A DNA stretch of 6,506 bases from the NCBI GenBank assembly GCA_903932805.1, contig CAIZHO010000134.1:1-6506 (forward strand), written 5' to 3'. The position numbers were made by a program, and so were the translations under genes. The notes beneath the pieces are model-generated. The model saw only the letters and a program-made list of their open reading frames with translations, had not been told where the DNA came from and did not search any database. Below are positions 1 to 5,676 of this stretch, piece by piece (the first letter of the stretch is position 1; each line of letters begins with the position of its first letter). Source of the DNA: an uncultured Roseiflexaceae bacterium. GTDB taxonomy: Bacteria; Chloroflexota; Chloroflexia; Chloroflexales; Roseiflexaceae.

Positions 1-585
1 AAATAACAGAAAAGTACCGGTGTGGAGCAGCGTGCCATTGACGGTGCGTTGCGGATCTGGCAGGCTTGCGGGTCGGGCAAACGCCGCAGCTGCCTCGCTA
101 ATGACATGGATGCGTGCCGGGTCGATGTCGAGGAGTTGCACGATATCGCGCTTGGTCGACTGCGACACGGCGATGATGGCATCTGCGCGGGCACTACTGG
201 CACGGATCCGACCATAGACTGCGCGCGCTGCGTCGTCGAGCAAATCGTCGAAGTGGAGGAAGGCGAGATCGTGGATGGTCACTACCGCGGGGAACGTGCG
301 TACCGTTGGGGCGATGAAATCGGGGAACAACACCACCGAGGGGCGACGCAGCCCTATCTCGATGGGTAAGGTGAACGCCTCGGCACGGTGGTGCGGCGGG
401 GTGTAGAGGCTCGCATGCTGCGCCCGTGGCGAATCCGTCAATGCGCCACGCTGGCGGCGGCTCTGCAATATAAGTAGCGGGGGGAATGTATCGTCGCCAC
501 ACCAGGCGTTGATGAGTTGCTGTGTGTAGTGCGGAATGCCGCCGTTGCGGTAGGCATTCAGCCGTGCATCAATGGCAATGGTCAT
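1..585 (-). CDS. GT4-family glycosyltransferase, N-terminal part (runs off the left edge)
   Basis: The frame is open from ATG at 585 to position 1 with no stop, giving 195 residues of a protein normally about 350-400 long. Only the N-terminal (acceptor-side) Rossmann domain is visible. It opens with IAIDARLNAYRNGGIPHYTQ, matching the GT4 opening 'IDAR...GIGRYT'. It continues with VVTIHDLAF (about 101-109, with the family's HD pair at 105-106) and ADAIIAVSQSTKRDIV (134-149), the usual 'ad.iiavS..tk.di' helix, then RIHVISEA near 160-167. The last visible residues (HTGTFLLF) lie where the family's 'VGT.EPRKN' linker to the donor-binding domain should begin. Such enzymes move a sugar from a nucleotide sugar to a glycan or lipid acceptor at the inner face of the membrane; donor and acceptor cannot be told here. 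The start is supported by a GAGGT ribosome binding site (592-596 on the minus strand, 6 nt before ATG) inside the upstream gene and by the ATGA overlap with that gene's stop. The slightly unusual GGIPHY replaces the common GIGRY. The family call is firm and the specificity unknown. Confidence 0.88.
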   Translation of the reverse strand, partial: MTIAIDARLNAYRNGGIPHYTQQLINAWCGDDTFPPLLILQSRRQRGALTDSPRAQHASLYTPPHHRAEAFTLPIEIGLRRPSVVLFPDFIAPTVRTFPAVVTIHDLAFLHFDDLLDDAARAVYGRIRASSARADAIIAVSQSTKRDIVQLLDIDPARIHVISEAAAAFARPASLPDPQRTVNGTLLHTGTFLLF

Positions 586-1352
586 GCCGGTACCTCGAGC
601 ATCAGCCCATCGAATCCTGGTTGGATGTGCGTCGGCAGACGATCGATGAGGGTCGCATGCAGAATGTCGTGGGTGAGGTGTACATAATATGCACGGCGCG
701 GACCGATGCGATCCACATATGCCTGTGCTTGATCGAACGACAAGTGCATTGGGTGAGGGTCGTCACGCAAGGCATTGATGATGAGGGTGTCGACCCCTGC
801 GAGTGCGCGGACAACCTCGGCATCGATGCTGCTCGCATCGGTGATATAGGCGAGATTGCCGATGCGATACCCAAAAATATCGAGTGTGCCATGGGTGATG
901 GGCAAGACCGTAATTGGAACTCCTGCAAGAGTGAGTGTTTGCCACGGGGTGAGCTCGTGCATGGTCAGATTGGGTCGTGACGAACCGCCGTTGTTATTGT
1001 CGAACGCGTAGTAGTAGCGTTTTTTGACAGCCTCGATGGTACGGCGCCTGCCATACACCGGCATGGGCGTGTCCATCCGATAGTTGAGGGGGCGCAGGTC
1101 GTCTATACCACCGATATGATCTTGGTGTTCGTGCGTCAGGAGGACGGCGTGGAGTGATTTGGTACCAGCGCGCAACAGTTGCTGGCGCATATCGGGGCCT
1201 GCGTCGATGAGGATGTTGCCATCGGGGGTTTCGATCAGGGCGGCGGTGCGGAGGCGCATGTCGCGGCTATCGGTCGAGGTACACACCGGGCATGTACAGC
1301 CGATCATGGGTATACCCGTGGAAGTACCGGTGCCCAAGAGAGTGACGCGCAT
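582..1352 (-). CDS. PhnP-like metallo-beta-lactamase-fold hydrolase (COG1235 type)
   Basis: A complete 256-residue protein, the normal length for this group. It begins directly with the family's first strand, MRVTLLGTGTSTGIP, which fixes the start. C19-x-C21-x2-C24 matches the three-cysteine structural zinc site of PhnP-type enzymes. The catalytic two-metal site is visible as H74-E-H76-Q-D78-H79, H154 (PITHG), D172 (YITDAS) and a C-terminal histidine (H225 or H228 in YVHLTHD). H203 in PHPMHLS is a candidate for the histidine proposed as general acid in PhnP. GGIDDLRPLNY (81-91) and GFDGL near the C-terminus are also family-typical. PhnP hydrolyses phosphoribosyl cyclic phosphate in phosphonate breakdown, and relatives act on other cyclic phosphodiesters. 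No other phn gene is visible, so the substrate here is open. It is presumably cytoplasmic, since there is no signal peptide. Its TGA stop overlaps the ATG of the following glycosyltransferase gene, implying one transcript and coupled translation. The ribosome binding site before its own ATG is weak. Many genomes list such proteins only as MBL-fold metallo-hydrolase. Confidence 0.9.
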   Translation of the reverse strand: MRVTLLGTGTSTGIPMIGCTCPVCTSTDSRDMRLRTAALIETPDGNILIDAGPDMRQQLLRAGTKSLHAVLLTHEHQDHIGGIDDLRPLNYRMDTPMPVYGRRRTIEAVKKRYYYAFDNNNGGSSRPNLTMHELTPWQTLTLAGVPITVLPITHGTLDIFGYRIGNLAYITDASSIDAEVVRALAGVDTLIINALRDDPHPMHLSFDQAQAYVDRIGPRRAYYVHLTHDILHATLIDRLPTHIQPGFDGLMLEVPA

Positions 1353-1488
1353 GACTTACTCGCAACGAATGAATATATGTGTAGTATAAAACATTCTGTT
1401 CGTCTGCTGGGGCTGTGGGTGCGTCGGAGCGCGCATTTGCGAGTATAATAGGCACATTCGCGCATGATGTGATCAGGAGTGCGTCACT
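1353..1488. promoter_or_regulatory. Divergent intergenic region with promoter-like boxes
   Basis: This 136-bp AT-richer spacer separates two divergently read units and must carry or sit near both promoters. For the rightward gene there is a perfect TATAAT at 1444-1449, 40 bp before the ATG, predicting a start of transcription near 1456. No good TTGACA-like -35 is found 16-18 bp upstream. For the leftward gene a TATACT (minus strand, 1383-1388) lies 31 bp before the ATG, also without a recognisable -35. The heptamer CGCGCAT occurs at 1430-1436 and 1459-1465, flanking the TATAAT, and might be a protein-binding direct repeat. Assignments rest on -10 resemblance alone. Confidence 0.4.
1475..1479 (+). 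promoter_or_regulatory. Ribosome binding site (AGGAG) of the 106-residue gene
   Basis: AGGAG lies 9 nt before the ATG at 1489. It is the clearest Shine-Dalgarno match in the window and the main evidence that the small unrecognised gene after it is really translated from that ATG. Confidence 0.7.
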
Positions 1489-1809
1489 ATGTCCACCATT
1501 CCCGTTCGTACCCCAGAAGCCGCCCGCACCGATGGATTGCGGCGTTTAGCAACGGTCTTCCACGCCAGCGATTTGGTCTGGTTGGTCGAGGCGTCCTATG
1601 ATGCATATACGCAAATGTGGCACTTCGACATGCTCCGGCAGGGAGCACAGGGGAGCTGGGTCATCCAGCGCTACAGCTACGATCGTCACAACGACATCCA
1701 ACACTACCGTGGCGAACGCACGGTTCCCAATGACCAGTTGCATGCGATCCGTGCCAAAGCGGAACGCTACGACAGCGCGCGTTGGGCAGACGGCTCGGTC
1801 CCAGCCTAA
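1489..1809 (+). CDS. Hypothetical protein, 106 residues, no family recognised
   Basis: I do not recognise this protein. It is supported as a gene by a good AGGAG 9 nt upstream of ATG, a TATAAT box further upstream, a strong intrinsic terminator 24 bp after its TAA, and codon use like its neighbours. By eye it has a helical N-terminal part (about 10-25), a hydrophobic stretch DLVWLVEASY (28-37), then an alternating aromatic region (about 40-75: WHFDML, SWVIQRYSYD, QHYRGER) that looks like beta-hairpins, and a charged C-terminal helix (about 81-95). It carries 4 Trp and 6 Tyr in 106 residues. Acidic and Arg/Lys residues are balanced at 13 each, so it is near neutral. There is no signal peptide, membrane span, cysteine or zinc-type motif, so it is likely a small soluble cytoplasmic protein. 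Nothing in the neighbours assigns a role. It may be a lineage-restricted conserved protein. Confidence 0.75.
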   Translation: MSTIPVRTPEAARTDGLRRLATVFHASDLVWLVEASYDAYTQMWHFDMLRQGAQGSWVIQRYSYDRHNDIQHYRGERTVPNDQLHAIRAKAERYDSARWADGSVPA

Positions 1810-1832
1810 GGCATGGCCGGTATGATACCTGG

Positions 1833-1866
1833 CCGGGGCGTCGTCGCACGCCCCGGTACTTTTTTT
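1833..1866 (+). terminator. Intrinsic (rho-independent) terminator after the 106-residue gene
   Basis: A perfect 9-bp GC-rich stem pairs CCGGGGCGT (1833-1841) with ACGCCCCGG (1848-1856) around a 6-nt loop. After a TAC gap comes a run of seven T (1860-1866). The arrangement is directional: the other strand has no T run after the stem. It lies 24 bp after the TAA of the small gene and its T run ends only 20 bp before the ATG of the peptidase gene, leaving no room for a separate promoter between them. Confidence 0.85.
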
Positions 1867-1874
1867 GACAAAAA

Positions 1875-1879
1875 AAGGA
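1875..1879 (+). promoter_or_regulatory. Ribosome binding site (AAGGA) of the S9 peptidase gene
   Basis: AAGGA lies 7 nt before the ATG at 1887. It is within an A7 tract (1870-1876) that is complementary to the terminator T7 tract (1860-1866) across a GAC spacer, so the site sits partly in a weak A/T inverted repeat. It supports the chosen start. Confidence 0.65.
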
Positions 1880-1886
1880 ATGACGA

Positions 1887-3902
1887 ATGACCGTACAGCC
1901 ATGGTCTGCACAAGACGTCTTTCGGATTGAGGCGATTGAACAACCGGTTTGGAGTCCCGATGGAAGCGCCCTCTGTTATGTCCGCGCAACCCCAGACGAA
2001 TCCAAAAACAGCACCAAACGGGTGCTCTGGTTGCGCACTGCGGCAGGCGTACAGAAGCGCTTTAGCGCAGGGACGGCGGTCGATCGGACCCCACGCTGGA
2101 GCCCTGATGGCCGCCGGATAGGCTTTTTGTCCAATCGCGGTGGCGATGGGATGGCGTTGTATCTGATTGATCGCGATGGCGGCGAGGCAGAACTGTTGGT
2201 CAGTATCCCAACAGGGATTAGTGACTTCGTCTGGAGTCCCGACGGGACGCAGATTGTCTGTGTGAGTGCGTTGTCGGCCGCAGACATTGCTGCTGAAGCG
2301 GCTCCGAAGGTCGTCATGACCACTCCACTCGAACGTGAACAAGCCGCCGCACGGACTGCGCAGGCTGCCAAGGAGCGTATCGATCCCCGTGTTATCACCG
2401 AGTTGCCGTTCCGTACGGGGACCGATTACATCGACGGCAAGCGCGGCCACCTCTATGTCGTCACCGTGGCCGTCGGCGCTGCATCATTGCGGCGTGTAAC
2501 GACAGATAATCGTGACTATGGTGCACCGTGCTGGAGTACCGACAGTCAGTCGTTGTATGCCGTCTGCAAAGGCGACACGGCGACCACAGACTACTTCGTT
2601 GGGAGTGCGTTGGTGCATATCGTACTGACACAACCTGAAGCGACCTTTACCGTGACCCCTGATGCAACCTGGTCGATCTACGATCCACAACTCTCCCCCG
2701 ATGGGAAGTGGTTGGCTGCGGTCGCGCAGCGCTCGCAGCAACCGTTCTACAGCGCAGCAGTTTTGGTGGTGCGCGCCGTGCACGAGTCACAATGGCGTGT
2801 GCTTGACACACAAGATGCGACGATTGGGACCTGGCATTGGCTCCCCGATAGCAGCGGTATCGCACACGTCGCCGAGTGGCACGGGAGCGCTGGCATTGCC
2901 ATGGTACCCGTTGGTGCCATGCCGGCCATGAAGATCTCTGCGCCGACGGTGGCAGCGGGCGAAGTCATCGAGGATTTTGCGATACGCCACGACGGCGCGA
3001 TTGCATACATCAGCGGGTCGCCGGCTTCACCGTGCGAGGCCTGGGTGACCGAAGCAACCGGGACCCAACGTATCAGCCCGTGGGCAGCGGATTGGCACAG
3101 CGATCGTCACACGGTACCGTTCCAAGAGCTGTGGTACACCGCACCAGACGGTCAACGGGTGCAGGGATGGTTATTGCCCCCTGCGACGCCGGTTGACGGG
3201 TCGGCAGGTTTGATTCTGCACATCCACGGCGGACCGCATGCGATGTGGAGCCCCGGCACGCGCTCGATGTGGCTGGAGTGGCAAGCGACCGCAGGTGCAG
3301 GCTTTTATGTGTTCTTTTGTAATCCACGCGGTTCCGAAGGGTATGGCGCAGCATTTCAAGCGGCTTCCATGGGCAAGTGGGGGAGTGCCGATCAGCAGGA
3401 TTTCGAAGCAGGTATCGACGCCGTGTTGGCGACGGGAGCAGCCATCGACCCTGCACGCATTGGTGTGACTGGGGGTTCGTATGGCGGCTTCATGACGACG
3501 TGGCTGATCGGGCATAGTACACGCTTTGCGGCAGCCGTATCGGTCAGAGGCGTCTACAATTTGCTCACACAGCATAGTATGAGCGATGCCTACGAACTCA
3601 TCGAGTACTCGTTTGACATGCTGCCGTGGCGCGATGCGCATGCGTTGTGGGACAAATCGCCGATTGCGTCGGTAGCGCAGATGACGGCACCATTGCTGAT
3701 TATTCACAGCGAGCAAGACTACCGCGTACCCATTGGCGAGGCAGAGCAACTTTACACGCTGTTACGGCGTCTCGGTCGTACGGTCGAGTTTGTCCGTTAC
3801 CCGCGTGAAGGGCACGAACTCACACGCAGCGGTGAACCGCTCCACAAAATCGACCACATGCAACGTACCATTGCCTGGTTTGTACGCTTCATCGGTGCTT
3901 AA
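1887..3902 (+). CDS. S9 family (prolyl oligopeptidase-type) serine peptidase, acylaminoacyl-peptidase-like
   Basis: A full-length 671-residue enzyme, typical of the S9C/YuxL-like group. The N-terminal half (about 1-400) is a beta-propeller built from PD40-like repeats, seen as WSPDG or variants at 22-26, 71-75, 116-120, 216-218 (WSTDS), 269-273 (LSPDG) and 316-320 (WLPDS). The alpha/beta-hydrolase domain begins near 415 (WYTAPDGQRVQGWLLPP). It carries the oxyanion-region HGGPH (447-451), NPRGSEGYG (479-487), the nucleophile elbow GGSYGG with Ser531, the Asp of SEQDYRVP (Asp611) and the His of REGHE (His643), so the catalytic triad is complete. These enzymes cleave short peptides or remove blocked N-terminal residues, with the propeller limiting access to small substrates. 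No signal peptide is visible, so it is probably cytoplasmic. Upstream is an intrinsic terminator 20 bp before the start, so expression may depend on read-through. Downstream the dynamin gene follows after 34 bp with no terminator. The family is certain; the exact specificity (acylaminoacyl versus prolyl or dipeptidyl) is not. Confidence 0.95.
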   Translation: MTVQPWSAQDVFRIEAIEQPVWSPDGSALCYVRATPDESKNSTKRVLWLRTAAGVQKRFSAGTAVDRTPRWSPDGRRIGFLSNRGGDGMALYLIDRDGGEAELLVSIPTGISDFVWSPDGTQIVCVSALSAADIAAEAAPKVVMTTPLEREQAAARTAQAAKERIDPRVITELPFRTGTDYIDGKRGHLYVVTVAVGAASLRRVTTDNRDYGAPCWSTDSQSLYAVCKGDTATTDYFVGSALVHIVLTQPEATFTVTPDATWSIYDPQLSPDGKWLAAVAQRSQQPFYSAAVLVVRAVHESQWRVLDTQDATIGTWHWLPDSSGIAHVAEWHGSAGIAMVPVGAMPAMKISAPTVAAGEVIEDFAIRHDGAIAYISGSPASPCEAWVTEATGTQRISPWAADWHSDRHTVPFQELWYTAPDGQRVQGWLLPPATPVDGSAGLILHIHGGPHAMWSPGTRSMWLEWQATAGAGFYVFFCNPRGSEGYGAAFQAASMGKWGSADQQDFEAGIDAVLATGAAIDPARIGVTGGSYGGFMTTWLIGHSTRFAAAVSVRGVYNLLTQHSMSDAYELIEYSFDMLPWRDAHALWDKSPIASVAQMTAPLLIIHSEQDYRVPIGEAEQLYTLLRRLGRTVEFVRYPREGHELTRSGEPLHKIDHMQRTIAWFVRFIGA

Positions 3903-3923
3903 CCACCCGCAGCGTATGGGAAG

Positions 3924-3930
3924 AAAGGGA
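3924..3930 (+). promoter_or_regulatory. Ribosome binding site (AAAGGGA) deciding the dynamin start
   Basis: A purine-rich AAAGGGA lies 6 nt before the ATG at 3937. The same frame is open back to an ATG at 3733, but that stretch is the peptidase coding sequence in another frame. The ribosome binding site and the family-like N-terminus both favour 3937. Confidence 0.6.
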
Positions 3931-3936
3931 TACCCC

Positions 3937-5676
3937 ATGTCTGAATCCATCGTCCGCATCCGGATGCGCACCATGCAACTTCTCGAGGCGACCCTCAGAC
4001 TGGTCGACGAGTTGACTGCAGGTCGTGCCGACGCACCCGAACGCCAGATTGTGGTACAGACACGCGATCACCTTGAAGATCCCTTTTTGGTCGTAGTTGC
4101 GGGTGAGTTTAATGCAGGCAAATCGAGTCTCATCAATGCGATTTTGGGGAGCACCGTGATGCCCGAAGGGGCGACACCGACGACCGATGCGGTCACGGTG
4201 CTCCGCTATGCGCCCGAGGCACTTGCGTTGTCGCAACGACCGGGTTGGGTTGTTCGTGCGTTGCCAGTCCCACTACTCAAACGCCTTTCGATTGTCGATA
4301 CCCCTGGTACCAATGCGGTATTACGGCACCACGAAGCACTGACCCGCGATATCGTGCCGCGTGCCGATGTGGTCTTGTTTGCCACATCGGCAGACCGACC
4401 GTTTAGCGAGACCGAGCGTGCGTTCTTGGCTATGCTTCACGAATGGCGTCGGCGTGTGGTCATGGTCATCAACAAAATCGATTTGCTTACGCCGACAGAG
4501 CGATCCGATGTCGAAGCATTTGTGCGCACACAGGCAACGCACCTGTTTGGCGAAAGCCCGCTGATACTGTCTGTATCGGCACGCAACGCACGGAGTGACG
4601 ATGCATCCCTCCGTGATGCATCGGGTATGGCTGCACTACAGACCTACCTCAACGAACAACTCGACGATCGTGCCCGGCTCGAGATCCGTCTTCCATCACC
4701 CTTGGGGGTTGTTGCGCAGACGATCTTGGTGATGCGCCAGCAACTGGCCAGTCAACAGGCGGTGGTGGATGAGGACGTACTGGTCGTCGCGCACCTCGAG
4801 CGGCAGCGCGAGCAGTTTTTTGTGGATATGCGGCGTGATATCGGTGGCCATCGGGCCAGTCTCGCCGAGGCGTTGAGTGATGCTGAATTGCGTGGCATGG
4901 CGTTTTTTGATGAACATATTCGTCTGCTCAATCTGCATCGGTTGTTGCGTGGTGATATGTTGCAACAGGCGTTCGAGCGAGAGGTCGCAGCTGATTTGGC
5001 CACCCAAATCGACACCCGTGCACAAGCACTCGTTGACTGGATGATCGAACGCAACGTGCAACTCTGGCAGGGGGTCAGCGACTACATTCGGCGGCAGAGT
5101 CGGCCCCAGGCAGATGTCATCGGTGGGGGCATGACCGTTTTTCAATACAATCGGCAGAGTCTGATTCGCGACATGGTTGATGCCGCCGGTACGATCGTGG
5201 CATCGTATGACCGGAGCGCAGAGGCAGCGAAAATTTCGGCAGATCTCAAAAACGCAGTCACAACGACCGCGCTGGTTCAGGTTGGAGCGATCGGATTGGG
5301 TGCGTTGATTGCGACACTCCTCAAAGGAGCGGTCTTCGACACCACCGGCGTCGTCGCGGCGAGTGTGATTGCGTTGGGTGGGTTGTACATCATCCCGGCG
5401 CGCCGCACCGCCCTCAAAAAAGAGCTCCATCAACGCCTTGCAACCGTCCGTCAACAGTTGATGGAGCGTATTGATACGCAATTCGACGAAGAACTCCGCC
5501 GCATGGACACGCGTGTACGCGATGCACTCGGGCCATACACGCGTCTGGTGGCGAGTGAGGCAACTCGGCTTGATGCTGCCGCTCACACGATAGCTGCTAT
5601 CGACGACGAGCTCGCCAATGTGCATGCAGATATCCACAATGCAATCGCACTAGGCGTCAGGAACCCAACAGCGTAG
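3937..5676 (+). CDS. Dynamin-family large GTPase (bacterial dynamin-like protein), membrane-associated
   Basis: A 579-residue protein when started at the ATG with a ribosome binding site. The N-terminal GTPase domain has all key motifs: P-loop GEFNAGKSS (56-64), G2 region ATPTTDAV (79-86) with the switch threonines, G3 DTPGTN (121-126), G4 NKID (179-182) and a G5-like SVSARNA. GEFNAGKSS and TPTT are typical of bacterial dynamins rather than of Era or TrmE-type GTPases. The middle and end (about 250-440 and 490-570) are long charged helices, as expected for the dynamin stalk. Between them lie two hydrophobic segments, about 445-462 and 470-486, separated by a short KGAVFD loop. They look like a hairpin membrane insertion or two spans, comparable in place to the membrane-binding paddle. 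Such proteins polymerise on membranes and deform, fuse or protect them, using GTP. Only one dynamin gene is visible, though many bacterial dynamins come in tandem pairs. It probably shares a transcript with the peptidase gene 34 bp upstream. Its last 27 bp overlap the convergent isomerase gene. The physiological role is unknown. Confidence 0.93.
   Translation: MSESIVRIRMRTMQLLEATLRLVDELTAGRADAPERQIVVQTRDHLEDPFLVVVAGEFNAGKSSLINAILGSTVMPEGATPTTDAVTVLRYAPEALALSQRPGWVVRALPVPLLKRLSIVDTPGTNAVLRHHEALTRDIVPRADVVLFATSADRPFSETERAFLAMLHEWRRRVVMVINKIDLLTPTERSDVEAFVRTQATHLFGESPLILSVSARNARSDDASLRDASGMAALQTYLNEQLDDRARLEIRLPSPLGVVAQTILVMRQQLASQQAVVDEDVLVVAHLERQREQFFVDMRRDIGGHRASLAEALSDAELRGMAFFDEHIRLLNLHRLLRGDMLQQAFEREVAADLATQIDTRAQALVDWMIERNVQLWQGVSDYIRRQSRPQADVIGGGMTVFQYNRQSLIRDMVDAAGTIVASYDRSAEAAKISADLKNAVTTTALVQVGAIGLGALIATLLKGAVFDTTGVVAASVIALGGLYIIPARRTALKKELHQRLATVRQQLMERIDTQFDEELRRMDTRVRDALGPYTRLVASEATRLDAAAHTIAAIDDELANVHADIHNAIALGVRNPTA
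5650..5676. other. Tail-to-tail overlap of dynamin and isomerase coding sequences
   Basis: The TAG of the dynamin gene (5674-5676) and the TAG of the isomerase gene (minus strand, 5650-5652) cross over, so 27 bp encode the C-termini of both proteins on opposite strands. Both ends are supported by continuous frames, and the isomerase end (WLRCWVPDA) is family-like. No hairpin with a T run is seen here on either strand. Confidence 0.85.

Noticed and set aside
22..369. A plus-strand frame of 115 codons at the left end
   Set aside because: It is antisense to the clear GT4 glycosyltransferase frame, which runs unbroken to the left edge.
1865..1870. A perfect TTGACA that looks like a -35 box before the peptidase gene
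   Set aside because: The matching -10 would fall at about 1887-1893 inside the coding sequence, where there is no TATAAT-like hexamer. The TTGACA comes from the terminator T run plus GACA.
1806..2450. A 214-codon antisense frame covering the terminator and the peptidase N-terminus
   Set aside because: It runs through the intrinsic terminator and the well-supported propeller coding sequence. There is no promoter or ribosome binding site evidence for it.
3171..3749. A 192-codon antisense frame within the peptidase gene
   Set aside because: It lies across the catalytic domain of a certain S9 peptidase and its translation has no family-like features.
3733..3936. A 68-residue N-terminal extension of the dynamin frame
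   Set aside because: The stretch is inside the peptidase gene, up to and past its catalytic His codon. The ATG at 3937 has a ribosome binding site and gives a family-like start.
4601..4624. Short direct repeat GATGCATC
   Set aside because: It encodes the similar peptides DAS and DAS within the dynamin protein. There are only two copies and no flanking structure, so it is most likely chance.
5588..5602. Inverted repeat CGATAGC-T-GCTATCG near the 3' end of the dynamin gene, considered as a terminator for the isomerase
   Set aside because: The centre is too tight for a full stem, there is no T run on either strand, and it lies within coding sequence.
4696..5637. A 313-codon open frame antisense to the dynamin gene
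   Set aside because: The opposite strand has clear dynamin protein sequence with GTPase motifs and membrane segments. The antisense translation is rich in Cys, His and Arg without recognisable motifs and has no ribosome binding site of note. It is a shadow of codon bias.
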